Origin: Paenibacillus sp. 1781tsa1
Lineage (GTDB): Bacteria > Bacillota > Bacilli > Paenibacillales > Paenibacillaceae
Direction of reading: 5' to 3'
NCBI RefSeq assembly: GCF_024159265.1
Contig: NZ_JAMYWY010000001.1
Coordinates: 1,240,001-1,304,000, forward strand
DNA length: 64,000 nt
Every line of letters begins with the position of its first letter. The stretch's first letter is position 1. A program made the position numbers and the translations under genes. Positions 1-8,681 of this stretch are shown here, in pieces. The notes below the pieces were generated by a model. It worked only from the letters and a program-made list of their open reading frames with translations. It ran no database searches and was not told the origin of the DNA.

Positions 1-1
1 A

Positions 2-850
2 GCCAAAGAATCGGCGCAGATTGCATCCTCTGTTGAACAAGTCGCACAGGGAGCCGAGCGTCAGACGGTCAGTACGGAAGAAAATTTGCAGGCGATGGAA
101 GAAGTCGCTATAGGCGTACAACGCATGGCAGACAAGGCTTCCAGCATTTCCGAGTCGGCACTGTATTCACGTAAACAGGCAGAAACCGGAGGTGAAGCGG
201 TGCAACTTACCGTTCAGCAGATGTCTACGATTGAATCCTCTGTTATCAGAACGGATGAAGTTATTCGTCTGCTGGAAGGGAAGTCGGCACAGATTAGCCA
301 GATGGTTTCCACCATTCATGAGATTGCAAATCAGACGAATCTGCTCGCCCTCAATGCATCCATTGAAGCGGCAAGAGCCGGGGAACATGGTCGGGGATTC
401 GCTGTAGTATCTACCGAGGTACGTAAACTTGCTGAACAAGCAGGCGATTCTTCAGATCGTATTGAACAACTGGTCGAAGCCATGGAACAAGATATGAAGC
501 AATCCCTTTCGGCGATGTCGAGAGTGAAAGACGACGTGCAGGAAGGGTTGCGCTTGACCCGGGAAACGGAACAAAACTTTAGTCTGATCCGGGATACGAA
601 CCTTCATATGGCTACCGAGATTGAAGACATGGCGGCAACGAGTGAAGAGATGTCCGCAGGCGTGGAGCAGATTGTGGCTTCCGTACATGAGATCGCTCGC
701 CATGCACAGACGGCCAGTAACCATTCACAACAGGCAGCGGGTTCAGTGCACGAACAGCTTAAGTCGGTAGAGCAGATCAAAGCATCTGCGGCTATCTTGT
801 CCGATGTATCCTCAGAGCTGCAGACCTCACTTAGTCCTTTTAAGATTTAA
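2..850 (+). CDS. Methyl-accepting chemotaxis protein, C-terminal part (5' truncated by window)
   Basis: The open frame runs in from the left edge, so sensor, membrane and HAMP parts are missing and only about 282 residues of the cytoplasmic signalling rod are present. The conserved hairpin tip is clear: [20 protein letters not shown] followed by [10 protein letters not shown] and EVRKLAEQ, the CheA/CheW contact region of chemoreceptors. Flanking sequence is rich in Gln, Ser and Glu with heptad character, as in the methylation helices. It would relay ligand signals to CheA at the inner membrane. A TTG at 86 is internal to the frame and not a start. Ligand unknown. Confidence 0.95.
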   Translation, partial: AKESAQIASSVEQVAQGAERQTVSTEENLQAMEEVAIGVQRMADKASSISESALYSRKQAETGGEAVQLTVQQMSTIESSVIRTDEVIRLLEGKSAQISQMVSTIHEIANQTNLLALNASIEAARAGEHGRGFAVVSTEVRKLAEQAGDSSDRIEQLVEAMEQDMKQSLSAMSRVKDDVQEGLRLTRETEQNFSLIRDTNLHMATEIEDMAATSEEMSAGVEQIVASVHEIARHAQTASNHSQQAAGSVHEQLKSVEQIKASAAILSDVSSELQTSLSPFKI

Positions 851-884
851 ATTTGTTACAATAAGGAAAAGGAGGGACTACAAT

Positions 885-1529
885 ATGGCTCCTGATAAAA
901 CAAAACTTTTCCCAAATGAGAATATCCGCAGCGTATGTTACATTCAAAACCTGCCGCCACGTTCCAATGTGGACATCGGTGATTATACGTATTATAGCGA
1001 TAACACCAATCCGCCAGAGCAATTCTATGACCGGATACAACATCATTATGACTTTATTGGTGATCGCCTGGTTATTGGCAAGTTCTGTGCAATTGCGGAA
1101 GGTGTGACATTCATTATGAATGGCGCGAATCATCGGATGGAGGGCATGACGACGTATCCTTTTAACATTTTCGGTGGAGGATGGGAGCGCGTGACACCTA
1201 CACTCGAGCAGCTTCCATATAAGGGTGATACGATACTGGGGAACGATGTATGGCTTGGACAGAATGTGACGATCATGCCTGGTATCACGATTGGAGACGG
1301 GGCAATCGTTGCCTCCAATTCAACCGTTGTGAAGGACATTGAACCCTATACCATTGTTGGTGGTAATCCAGCCAAGACTGTTAAAAAGCGTTTTGATGAA
1401 GAAACGATTGCACTGCTGCTGGAACTAAAGTGGTGGGATCAGGATGAAGAATGGCTGGATACGCATTTGGATCGTCTGGTCTCTACATATGATCTAGAGA
1501 TATTACGCGGACTTTTGAACAGCAAGTAG
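885..1529 (+). CDS. Vat/CatB-like xenobiotic O-acetyltransferase (hexapeptide-repeat family)
   Basis: The 214-residue protein starts at the ATG at 885, 8 bases after a strong GGAGGG site; the longer open frame upstream overlaps the receptor gene and has no ribosome site. Left-handed beta-helix repeats are visible (IGKFCAIAEGVTFIMNGANH and later LGNDVWLGQNVTIMPGITIG), with the family His in NGANHRMEG that acts as catalytic base in Vat and CatB enzymes. The C-terminal IVGGNPAKTVKKRF and WWDQDEEWL match the Vat family. Members move acetyl from acetyl-CoA to streptogramin A or other hydroxyl acceptors. Resistance is possible but the natural substrate cannot be told from sequence. Confidence 0.85.
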   Translation: MAPDKTKLFPNENIRSVCYIQNLPPRSNVDIGDYTYYSDNTNPPEQFYDRIQHHYDFIGDRLVIGKFCAIAEGVTFIMNGANHRMEGMTTYPFNIFGGGWERVTPTLEQLPYKGDTILGNDVWLGQNVTIMPGITIGDGAIVASNSTVVKDIEPYTIVGGNPAKTVKKRFDEETIALLLELKWWDQDEEWLDTHLDRLVSTYDLEILRGLLNSK

Positions 1530-1562
1530 GGCAGTAGGAAGTGTATTTAACCAAAGCAAATC

Positions 1563-1595
1563 AGGCCCTGGACCGTTTTGAGCGGATCAGGGCCT
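1563..1595 (+). terminator. Hairpin downstream of the acetyltransferase gene
   Basis: An 8-bp perfect inverted repeat, AGGCCCTG (1563-1570) and CAGGGCCT (1588-1595), follows the stop codon by 33 bases. The following sequence is only moderately T-rich, so it is a plausible but weak intrinsic terminator. The rest of the gap up to 1824 shows no gene. Confidence 0.5.
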
Positions 1596-1824
1596 CTTGT
1601 TGTCCAAGATGAAATGTTAGTTTAGCGGGTGGGTGGTCGTAGGGTACAATCAGACTTTACTGATGGGGGCTTTAAATGAGTATGAGCTTCTGCATGATCC
1701 GTGTTTGTCTGTTTGCCTGAATAAAAGTTAATGATATCATCAACGGTAGTAAACACGACATTTAAATCCATATTATCATTGTGTGTTTGAATAAAAACCT
1801 CTTTTCAATGGGTTGTTGCGTTGT

Positions 1825-2097
1825 TTAATTTAAAGCTTCTTTCATGCTTAAACCTGCTGTGAATACAGGAACTTTACCTGCAGGTAGTTGAATTTCTTTG
1901 CCTGTTCTCCGACTTCTTCCCGTTCTTGCCTCACGCTTCTGTACTTCAAATTTCCCGAATCCAACCAGTTGAACTTCTTTACCTTCTTTGAGAGCTTCAA
2001 GAATTGAGTCCAGTACAACGGTTACCGCTTTTTCAGCATTCTTCTTGGAGAAACCGCCAGCCTTAGCTACTTCTGTGATCAATTGTTCTTTATCCAT
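1825..2097 (-). CDS. hup: HU-family DNA-binding protein, variant arm tip
   Basis: This 90-residue protein has the exact length and pattern of bacterial HU: an N-terminal helical dimer body, then VGFGKFEVQKREARTG leading into the beta-ribbon arm and back through KVPVFTAG. HU dimers bend and compact DNA in the nucleoid. The arm tip reads GRSRRTG where most HU proteins have GRNPxTG, so the proline that normally intercalates into the minor groove is replaced by Arg. Start ATG at 2097 has a GAGGT site 7-8 bases upstream. It lies downstream of the cold-shock gene with its own leader. It may be a paralogue rather than the main housekeeping HU. Confidence 0.93.
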   Translation of the reverse strand: MDKEQLITEVAKAGGFSKKNAEKAVTVVLDSILEALKEGKEVQLVGFGKFEVQKREARTGRSRRTGKEIQLPAGKVPVFTAGLSMKEALN

Positions 2098-2160
2098 GGG
2101 GAATACCTCGCTTTCATTGTTGGGGTGTGAAATTCTTTGCTGTACAACCTATGAGTAAAT

Positions 2161-2190
2161 AAAAAGCTGCCTTATTAATAAGGCAGCTTT
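2161..2190 (-). terminator. Intrinsic terminator after cold-shock gene
   Basis: AAAGCTGCCTTAT and ATAAGGCAGCTTT form a near-perfect 13-bp stem, with A-rich sequence on the left giving a T tract on the minus strand. It lies 7 bases after the csp stop codon and separates csp from hup. Confidence 0.85.
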
Positions 2191-2197
2191 CATATAA

Positions 2198-2398
2198 TTA
2201 AAGTTTAGTAACGTTCTCAGCTTGTGGTCCACGGTTACCTTGAGTTACTTCAAATTGAACGCGTTGTCCCTCGTCCAATGATTTGTAACCTTCACCTTGA
2301 ATTGCACTGAAATGAACGAATACGTCTGTTCCTTCTTCAGTTTCGATAAAGCCGAATCCTTTATCCGCGTTGAACCATTTCACTGTACCTGTTTGCAT
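2198..2398 (-). CDS. cspA: CspA-family cold-shock protein
   Basis: A 66-residue single OB-fold protein with both RNA-binding motifs intact: RNP1 in KGFGFIE and RNP2 in VFVHFSAI, plus the N-terminal [11 protein letters not shown]. Such proteins bind single-stranded RNA and DNA and act as RNA chaperones, often induced by cold or in stationary phase. Length is typical. ATG at 2398 follows TTGGAGG at optimal spacing. The roughly 160 bases upstream are shared with the divergent recombinase gene, so the promoters lie back to back. The letter suffix among the csp paralogues cannot be decided here. Confidence 0.95.
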   Translation of the reverse strand: MQTGTVKWFNADKGFGFIETEEGTDVFVHFSAIQGEGYKSLDEGQRVQFEVTQGNRGPQAENVTKL

Positions 2399-2491
2399 GT
2401 GATTCCTCCAAAAAATAAGTTTTTAGCCGATCATTATGACGAGTATAATTAAAAATTGACACTCACCTGGTGCATTTAAACCACAGACTTG

Positions 2492-2538
2492 ATGTCCGCT
2501 AATGTATCGATTAATATTATAATACCATGTCCGCTAAT
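2492..2538 (+). promoter_or_regulatory. Twin 12-bp direct repeat in recombinase promoter region
   Basis: ATGTCCGCTAAT occurs at 2492-2503 and again at 2527-2538, 35 bp apart, roughly a three-to-four-turn spacing. Possible core elements TTGATG (2489-2494) and TAATAT (2512-2517, 17-bp spacer) would place the repeats around the spacer and the transcription start. The second copy ends 28 bases before the recombinase ATG. This could be a repressor operator pair or a recombinase-binding site; the sequence does not decide. Confidence 0.4.
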
Positions 2539-2566
2539 ATAAGTCAAGATTTGGAGGTAATTTCTA

Positions 2567-3457
2567 ATGAATCAGTCATCAGGGATTTCGGTGCAGCGGG
2601 AACCGACGATAGAAGAATTCATTCATATGCTTGCCAATGAGGATGAATTGCATCCCAAAACCGTGAAGGAATATGCAAGTGATCTGAAGCACTTTATCGA
2701 ATGGTACAAGGAAAGCACCCTGCTCGGGGAAAAGGTTACATTGCGAATTGAAGACATAGATACATCTACTTTAGTCAATTATCGTGAAGATTCACACAAG
2801 GTTATGTTATTGAAGCCTGCCACCATTAACCGGAGGCTGATTACGCTGAAGCGTTTTTTCAAATGGGCTGTCCTGGAATCCAGACTCAATCATGACCCTT
2901 CCAAAGCATTAAAATTCATTCCGGAAGACAAAGTTAGTCCACGCCGAATGACTTCCGAAGAAGAAGAGGCGTTCCTCGCGGCAGTGGAGTACGGCAACTC
3001 CCTTCGTGATCAGACCATCCTGACCCTTATGTTTCACACAGGCTTGCGAACGATGGAGGTATGCAATCTTACGCCTCATGATATCGAACTTGGTAGACGA
3101 AGTGGTTACCTGACAGTGAGAGCCGATAAACGCAACCGGCAGCGTAAAATCCCTTTGAATATGCAGTGTATTGTATTGTTGAATCAGTATTTATCTGATC
3201 ATGCTACCGAACGTGCTTACCTTTTTCCTTCGGAGAAGACAAACGATCGTTTAACAGAGAGAGCACTGCGCCATCTGATAAAAAAAGTAATGATTGCAGC
3301 AGGGCTGGAAGGACTGAGTTCACACGACCTGCGTCATCGTTTTGGCTACGCCATGGCAGAGCATACGCCACTGCACCGTTTGGCGGAGATGATGGGACAC
3401 ACCAATCCAGATACGACAATGATTTATGTGAAAGCATTAAGTACGAATCAGCGGTGA
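2567..3457 (+). CDS. Tyrosine site-specific recombinase (XerC/D-like integrase)
   Basis: The 296-residue protein has an N-terminal SAM-like core-binding domain (about 15-110) and a catalytic domain with visible active-site residues: Arg in HTGLRTMEVCNL, a beta-hairpin Lys in RADKRNRQRK, His-x-x-Arg in SSHDLRHRFG, the second His in MMGHTNPDTT and the Tyr nucleophile in MIYVK. It would cut and rejoin DNA through a 3'-phosphotyrosine. Size resembles XerC/XerD and small integrases, but there is no phage, integron or excisionase nearby. ATG at 2567 follows TTGGAGGTAA. Substrate site unknown. Confidence 0.88.
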   Translation: MNQSSGISVQREPTIEEFIHMLANEDELHPKTVKEYASDLKHFIEWYKESTLLGEKVTLRIEDIDTSTLVNYREDSHKVMLLKPATINRRLITLKRFFKWAVLESRLNHDPSKALKFIPEDKVSPRRMTSEEEEAFLAAVEYGNSLRDQTILTLMFHTGLRTMEVCNLTPHDIELGRRSGYLTVRADKRNRQRKIPLNMQCIVLLNQYLSDHATERAYLFPSEKTNDRLTERALRHLIKKVMIAAGLEGLSSHDLRHRFGYAMAEHTPLHRLAEMMGHTNPDTTMIYVKALSTNQR

Positions 3458-3806
3458 AAACAAGAAAAAGGATCAAAATGATAGTTAGAATTAAAACTCC
3501 TCTTATTAGAAGCTCTTCGAAATTCCCGTGTTTGTATTACTTTAACCTACCCTTAGCATTCATATACTATCCTTCATATTTCACTTAGGCACTGCCCGAC
3601 AGGGTTGCCTTACCCTCTAATAAAGAAAGCGATTACATATTCCTGATAATATTGTATATTATGATGGCACCCTCGGGACTGATTAACATGAGCCCTTAGC
3701 TTTTGGCATAAACTCGGTGAGCAATAAGAAATCCAATGATTCACAATATCACACATATATCAGTTGTTAGGGCATACGGCCCATCATAAAAAGGAGGAAT
3801 CCGAAC
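3458..3806. other. Gene-free leader of the sugar regulatory operon
   Basis: About 350 bases with no credible gene. It holds a cre-like site (3624-3637) followed by AT-rich sequence including TATATT/TATTAT-like hexamers around 3650-3662 that could serve as a promoter for the regulator gene at 3807. No clear terminator for the recombinase gene is visible. Confidence 0.5.
3624..3637 (+). promoter_or_regulatory. Candidate CcpA cre site upstream of sugar regulator operon
   Basis: AGAAAGCGATTACA matches the low-GC Gram-positive cre consensus TGWAANCGNTNWCA at all informative positions except the first. Placement upstream of a carbohydrate-sensing operon fits carbon catabolite control by CcpA. Only the sequence match and context support this. 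Confidence 0.5.
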
Positions 3807-5546
3807 GTGTACCGGGTACTGCTGGTGGATGATGAAGAAGATGTGCGCGAAGGACTTGTTGTAGAGGTCGATTGGGAAGCGCTCGATCTGCGGATTGTCG
3901 GTTTGGCTGAGAATGGGCGGGAAGCATTGGAGATGGCGGAGCGGGTGGAGCCGGATATTGTGGTGACCGATATCAGCATGCCCTTCATGAATGGTTTGGA
4001 ACTCGCGCAAAGATTGAGGAAGCGAAATCCACTTGTGAAGGTAGTCATTTTGACTGGATATGATGAATTTGATTATGCGAGGCAAGCCATCTCGTTAAGT
4101 GTGGATGAATATCTATTGAAGCCGTTCTCGGCAGGACATCTCACCGAACTGCTCACAAGACTGCGCGCCCAGATGGCGGCTGAAGTGGCCGAGCGTGAAG
4201 ATGTACAGCAACTGCGTGAGCACTATCATACCAGCTTGCCGTTATTGCAGGCAGATCTGATGGCGACCTTGCTCCATCGGCAGAAATCCTCGACATATAT
4301 TCATAGTAAAGCTAAACAATGCGGATTGGATCTGACGGGAAAACGCTATGGGGTGTCCGTATTGACACTGCACATGGAAGGAGATGTGCAAAAGGAGAAA
4401 CCTGAGGGAGCATTCAACGAGCCTCCGCAGCGACATAACCTAACAACATCTGAGGAAGCGGATCAGTATCAGTCTGAGGTATCCGTTCCCGGAAGCTCAT
4501 TGCGTCAATCGGAAGATGCTGAACTGAAACGCTTTGCGGCACTTAACATTGCGGCAGAGGTCTGGGCGGAACACGGGGCTGGTCATGCCTTTATGCATCA
4601 GGAGACGATTGTCCTGCTCTATGTGGATCGCTCGGGCGGTATAGATGGAGCGAAGCGGCAACAGAAGGCTTTGGAAAATGTGATGCGAAGCATCAATCAC
4701 TACTTACGTATCCCCGCTACGGTGGGATCTGGTCAGATTGTGGATACACTTGCGGAGGTGAATCAGGCCTATGAAGATGCCCTGTTGGCATTGGATTATC
4801 GGCTTGTGCCCGGAACGGATTCTATCATATATATCGCGGATGTAGAGCGACAGACTGCGGGCAAGCTGCGGTTCGACGAGTTGAAGCAGCAGACGCTGAC
4901 ACGTTGCCTAAAGGCGGGTACACAAGTGGAGCTGGAGGAAGCACTTGCGATCATTTTCCGGGAAATTACAGTGGAACATGGGCGAAGTGATATTCAGCTC
5001 TATCTAATTGAAGTATTAACAACAGTATGGAAGGCAGCACAGGCATCAGGAGAAGAGATGGAAGACATCTTTGGTGCAGGGTTCCAGTTGTATGCGGATT
5101 TGTTCCGATTGCCGGGTCTTACTGAGGCACAGAAGAAGGTACAGGAGGTCTGTCTACTCGTACAACATCGCATTGCGAGCGGACGGCAGCATGTATACAA
5201 GGATATTGTCGAGCAGGCGTTAGTTTTTACCAAAGAGCATTATGCCGACCCGGACCTGTCCATTCAGAAGGTGTGCGGGCATTTGCATATCAGCTCCGGT
5301 TATTTTTGCGGCATTTTCAAAAAAGAAGTGCAACTTACCTTCCTGCAATACCTGATGCAGATCCGAATGGAGGCAGCGCGTGAACTGCTTCGCTCGACAG
5401 AGCTGAAGTCGTTTGAGATTGCGGAGCAAGTTGGCTTTGCTGAACCCAATTACTTCAGTTTTTGTTTCAAAAAACATATTGGCGTCTCGCCCAAAGAATA
5501 TCGTAAACAGGCTTCCCAGGCAGCAAGTGAAGGTTCACTCCGATGA
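3807..5546 (+). CDS. YesN-type response regulator with AraC DNA-binding domain
   Basis: The 579-residue protein starts at GTG 3807, 9 bases after AAAAAGGAGG. Residues 1-120 are a CheY-like receiver with acidic pocket VDDEED, phospho-acceptor Asp55 in TDISMP, Thr in ILTGYDEF and Lys in YLLKPF. A long middle region of unknown fold follows. The last 100 residues hold two AraC helix-turn-helix motifs (QKVCGHLHISSGYFCGIFKK and EIAEQVGFAEPNYFSFCFKK). It should be phosphorylated by the overlapping YesM kinase and activate sugar transport genes, most simply mglB at 8682. The coding ends overlap the kinase start by 4 bases. Confidence 0.92.
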   Translation: MYRVLLVDDEEDVREGLVVEVDWEALDLRIVGLAENGREALEMAERVEPDIVVTDISMPFMNGLELAQRLRKRNPLVKVVILTGYDEFDYARQAISLSVDEYLLKPFSAGHLTELLTRLRAQMAAEVAEREDVQQLREHYHTSLPLLQADLMATLLHRQKSSTYIHSKAKQCGLDLTGKRYGVSVLTLHMEGDVQKEKPEGAFNEPPQRHNLTTSEEADQYQSEVSVPGSSLRQSEDAELKRFAALNIAAEVWAEHGAGHAFMHQETIVLLYVDRSGGIDGAKRQQKALENVMRSINHYLRIPATVGSGQIVDTLAEVNQAYEDALLALDYRLVPGTDSIIYIADVERQTAGKLRFDELKQQTLTRCLKAGTQVELEEALAIIFREITVEHGRSDIQLYLIEVLTTVWKAAQASGEEMEDIFGAGFQLYADLFRLPGLTEAQKKVQEVCLLVQHRIASGRQHVYKDIVEQALVFTKEHYADPDLSIQKVCGHLHISSGYFCGIFKKEVQLTFLQYLMQIRMEAARELLRSTELKSFEIAEQVGFAEPNYFSFCFKKHIGVSPKEYRKQASQAASEGSLR

Positions 5547-7366
5547 GATCTTTTGCCGGATGGGTGAAATCCATGGGAGTTCATGCGCGCACTCGTCTAC
5601 GTTCGTCCAGGGTCAGCAGTATCCGGTTTATTATTACGTGGTCTTTCTCCGTCTTCATCGTTCTGGTGCTGACCATCATGGCAATGCTTCTGCATGACAA
5701 ATTCACGCAGGCTGCCGAGCGAAGTGCGGAACTGACGACGAGACAGATTGTGGATCAGGTCAGTTATAACCTGGAGGATTACGTGCGCAGTATGTCTCAT
5801 CTGTACCGTGCCATTGAGGAACATATGCTGCGTGACGGGACATGGGAAGGGGAACTGGTGGACAAACAGCTCGACACACTGCTCAGCAGTCGTGAAGATA
5901 TCATCTCGATTACTCTGCTCGATTCCACGGGGAAATTGCTCAAGAACCGACCTACAGCTGAACTAAAACCGAGTGCCCATGTGACACAGCAAGGGTGGTT
6001 TCAGTCTGCGCTTCGTGTGCCGGATCACCTGAGTTTCTCGTTACCTCATATTCAGAACATGTACACAGGCCCATATAAATGGGTCGTTTCCATGAGCAAA
6101 GGCATAACGATACGGAAAAATGGTCAGGATCGACAGGTTATCTTGCTGGTCGATATCAATTTCAAACAGATGGATGAACTGAGCCGTCGGGTCAGTCTGG
6201 GGCAACGGGGATACGTCTATATCATTGATGAGAGCGCGGGCAATATCGTGTACCATCCGCAGCAGCAATTGATGTATATGGGACTCAAAAGCGAGAATAT
6301 CGAACAGGCTTTGGTGGCTTCCGGCAGTTATGAAGATGAGGCAGATGGACAGAAAAGGCTGAATACCGTAAAGTCCGTTGCCAATATCGGGTGGAAAATC
6401 GTCGGTGTTGCCTATTTGGATGAGATTATGACAACGCGCCAGGAGGTCAATGGATATCTCATTCGTGTATTGATCGTTGTGCTGGTGCTGGTCATTCTCG
6501 TATCGCTGTTTCTTTCCTCCAGTCTGACTCGTCCGATCCGGCGAATGGAACGTAAGATGAAGGCTGTGGAACGCGGGGATTTCAACGTGGAGTTGCCTAC
6601 GACTGGGCCGCTTGAAGTGGAACGTCTATCCCGTCGCTTCAACCTGATGGTCAACAAAATCCGAACCCTGATGGATGAGATCATCCATGAACAGGAACAG
6701 AAGCGTCGTCTGGAGCTGGAAGCCTTGCAGGCGCAGATCAACCCGCATTTTTTGTATAATACGCTGAATTCCGTGGTGCGCATGGTAGGCATGAGCCGCA
6801 ATGAGGAAGTGATCACGATGATCACGTCTCTTTCGCGCCTGTTCCGCATCAGTCTCAGTCAAGGTAAAACGATTATCACGATCAGGGAAGAGCTGGAGCA
6901 TGCGCAGCATTATTTGACGATTCAACAGATGAGATTCAAGCGCAAATTCAACTTTAACATCAAGGCAGATGAGACGCTCCTGGAATGCCTGACATTAAAG
7001 CTGGTGCTTCAACCCCTGATTGAGAACGCCATTGTACATGGCATCGAGTACCACATGGACGAAGGAAGTATTGAGGTCGATGTTTATCGGGAGCACAACA
7101 AGCTGGTGTTTCGGATTACAGATAATGGGGTTGGTATGACGGAAGAACAGATGTCGGGATTATTAAGTGGCCGTCCTGTGGTCAAAAGCGGTGCAGGCTC
7201 AGGCGTAGCGGTACGCAATGTACATGACCGAATCCGGCTTTATTATGGGGAGGGCTACGGTCTTGAGTTTGCAAGTGAGCTGGAAGAAGGCACCACGGTC
7301 TGGGTTCGGATCCCCATTCAATCGCAGCAGAAGGAGGGCGAGCCTGATGACAGACAACCAATTTAA
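5543..7366 (+). CDS. YesM-type membrane sensor histidine kinase
   Basis: The 607-residue protein has two membrane segments (about 30-50 and 300-325) flanking a roughly 250-residue extracellular Cache-like sensor, then a HAMP linker, the His_kinase motif with phospho-accepting His in QINPHFLYNTLNS, and a HATPase domain with N box (PLIENAIVHG) and G boxes (DNGVGM, GSGVAVRNV). It begins inside the last codons of the regulator gene (ATGA overlap), so translation is coupled. A binding lipoprotein overlaps its 3' end, suggesting that sugar sensing goes through a protein partner rather than direct binding. Confidence 0.93.
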   Translation: MRSFAGWVKSMGVHARTRLRSSRVSSIRFIITWSFSVFIVLVLTIMAMLLHDKFTQAAERSAELTTRQIVDQVSYNLEDYVRSMSHLYRAIEEHMLRDGTWEGELVDKQLDTLLSSREDIISITLLDSTGKLLKNRPTAELKPSAHVTQQGWFQSALRVPDHLSFSLPHIQNMYTGPYKWVVSMSKGITIRKNGQDRQVILLVDINFKQMDELSRRVSLGQRGYVYIIDESAGNIVYHPQQQLMYMGLKSENIEQALVASGSYEDEADGQKRLNTVKSVANIGWKIVGVAYLDEIMTTRQEVNGYLIRVLIVVLVLVILVSLFLSSSLTRPIRRMERKMKAVERGDFNVELPTTGPLEVERLSRRFNLMVNKIRTLMDEIIHEQEQKRRLELEALQAQINPHFLYNTLNSVVRMVGMSRNEEVITMITSLSRLFRISLSQGKTIITIREELEHAQHYLTIQQMRFKRKFNFNIKADETLLECLTLKLVLQPLIENAIVHGIEYHMDEGSIEVDVYREHNKLVFRITDNGVGMTEEQMSGLLSGRPVVKSGAGSGVAVRNVHDRIRLYYGEGYGLEFASELEEGTTVWVRIPIQSQQKEGEPDDRQPI

Positions 7367-8519
7367 TAGGAACGATACCTATGAAGGTAAAGGATTGAGT
7401 GTACGTACATTTTGGAAAAAAATTGCTGCAAACTTCCCTGGAATTCGGAAACATCGGTTATTAACTCTGACAGTTGCAAGCTTCTGTCTGCTTATAAGCA
7501 GTGCCTGTGGCCTTTCGAGTCCGGAGGCTAGGGTATTACCATCACGTATTGCGCTGATTACACCAGCTGGAACTGGCGAACTTGCGGAAGCCATCCGGCT
7601 TGGTGCCGAAGCGGCTGCCAAAGAGAGTGGGGCAGAGCTGATGACCGTGGAAGCATACCCTTCCGATGGTCATGTGTACACGCCTACCATTCCGGATTCC
7701 GTGGGTAGTCAGATGAAGGTCAAACAGGCAAATCCGAACAGCCAAACGTTGTCTCGCAGTGTGCGAGAGCAGGCACAGGTGGATGCCGCCGCATTGGCTC
7801 TGAAGCAGGGTGCATCGGCTCTAATGGTTGATCCCCTGAGTGAGAAGGCACTTAGCGATATCATTCAGGAGGCACAGACATCGAATTCCGATGGAATCAT
7901 CGTTCCTGTCATTGTGCTTAACGATGAATTTCCCGTGAAAGGCATAACCAGTATCATCTCCATGGATAATGTCGAGGCAGGCAGACAGGCGGGTCAGGCC
8001 ATGGCAGAGCTGTTGGAAGGGCGAGGGCGTGTTGCTTTATTGGGTCCAGATCCCGTTAATTCCGGTCTGATTCAGAGAGAGCAGGGGGTTATGGAAGTCC
8101 TGGTGCAGTATCCTAATATTCAAGTGGAAACCAAATCGATATGTAATACACGGGATGGATGTTGGCAGACTGCGAAGCAATTGCTGGATCAGCAGAAGTT
8201 GGATGGCTTCATTACTCTTCAGGAACCGGCTTCTCTGGGAGCAGCCGATGAACTGAATCGACGCAAATCGGCGGACAAGGTAAGGATTGTTGGATTCGGC
8301 AGTGAACAACAGCAACTGGAGCAATTGCAAGAAGGGGTCTTTGATCATCTTATCGTTCAGAATGGATATAGCGCAGGTTATCTGGGATTGAATCAAGCCG
8401 TTGCGCGGCTGAACAATCAACAGGTGCAAGCGAGAGTTCTACTTGAGACGAAGCTGGTTAGTACAGACAATATGTTCTGGATGGATAACCAGAAGCTGTT
8501 GTTTCCTTTTGTACAATGA
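7347..8519 (+). CDS. Sensory periplasmic-binding-type lipoprotein (LacI/RbsB fold)
   Basis: Start is the ATG at 7347, 9 bases after AAGGAGG (7331-7337) and inside the kinase gene; the longer open frame to 7218 has no ribosome site. The product is about 390 residues. After roughly 50 N-terminal residues comes a hydrophobic stretch ending LLISSAC, a somewhat atypical lipobox. The rest is a type 1 sugar-binding fold (RIALITPAGTGELAEAIRLG; VVVLN-type edge; ISMDNVEAGRQAGQAMAELL). It sits with the kinase and regulator, not with the permease, and a second binding protein (MglB) serves transport. By analogy with XylFII-LytS systems it probably presents the ligand to the kinase. Role inferred from layout. 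Confidence 0.82.
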   Translation: MTDNQFNRNDTYEGKGLSVRTFWKKIAANFPGIRKHRLLTLTVASFCLLISSACGLSSPEARVLPSRIALITPAGTGELAEAIRLGAEAAAKESGAELMTVEAYPSDGHVYTPTIPDSVGSQMKVKQANPNSQTLSRSVREQAQVDAAALALKQGASALMVDPLSEKALSDIIQEAQTSNSDGIIVPVIVLNDEFPVKGITSIISMDNVEAGRQAGQAMAELLEGRGRVALLGPDPVNSGLIQREQGVMEVLVQYPNIQVETKSICNTRDGCWQTAKQLLDQQKLDGFITLQEPASLGAADELNRRKSADKVRIVGFGSEQQQLEQLQEGVFDHLIVQNGYSAGYLGLNQAVARLNNQQVQARVLLETKLVSTDNMFWMDNQKLLFPFVQ

Positions 8520-8617
8520 ACGCATGCTGGAACGAATGGTGGATGAAGAAATTAAGCCGTTTTTTAACTTGAGGAAGATTTCGATAGAACAGGTGAAGAT
8601 ATTGTATTCGAATTTAA

Positions 8618-8631
8618 TGTAAACCCTTTCA
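8618..8631 (+). promoter_or_regulatory. Candidate cre site upstream of mglB
   Basis: TGTAAACCCTTTCA matches the cre consensus TGWAANCGNTNWCA except for C in place of the central G. It lies 51 bases before the mglB start and downstream of the sensory genes, in the gap where a separate mgl promoter activated by the YesN regulator would be expected. Confidence 0.45.
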
Positions 8632-8681
8632 TAATAAAGATATCGGTGAAGCCGAATGAACTTGGGGGAGGTCATTAGGAT

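Noticed and set aside
2567..3457. Prophage or integron around the tyrosine recombinase
   Set aside because: Flanking genes are ordinary chromosomal genes; no phage, cassette or attachment-site pair was found in the window.
7218..7346. 43-residue extension of the sensory binding protein
   Set aside because: It overlaps the kinase ATPase domain in another frame and lacks a ribosome site; AAGGAGG before ATG 7347 decides the start.
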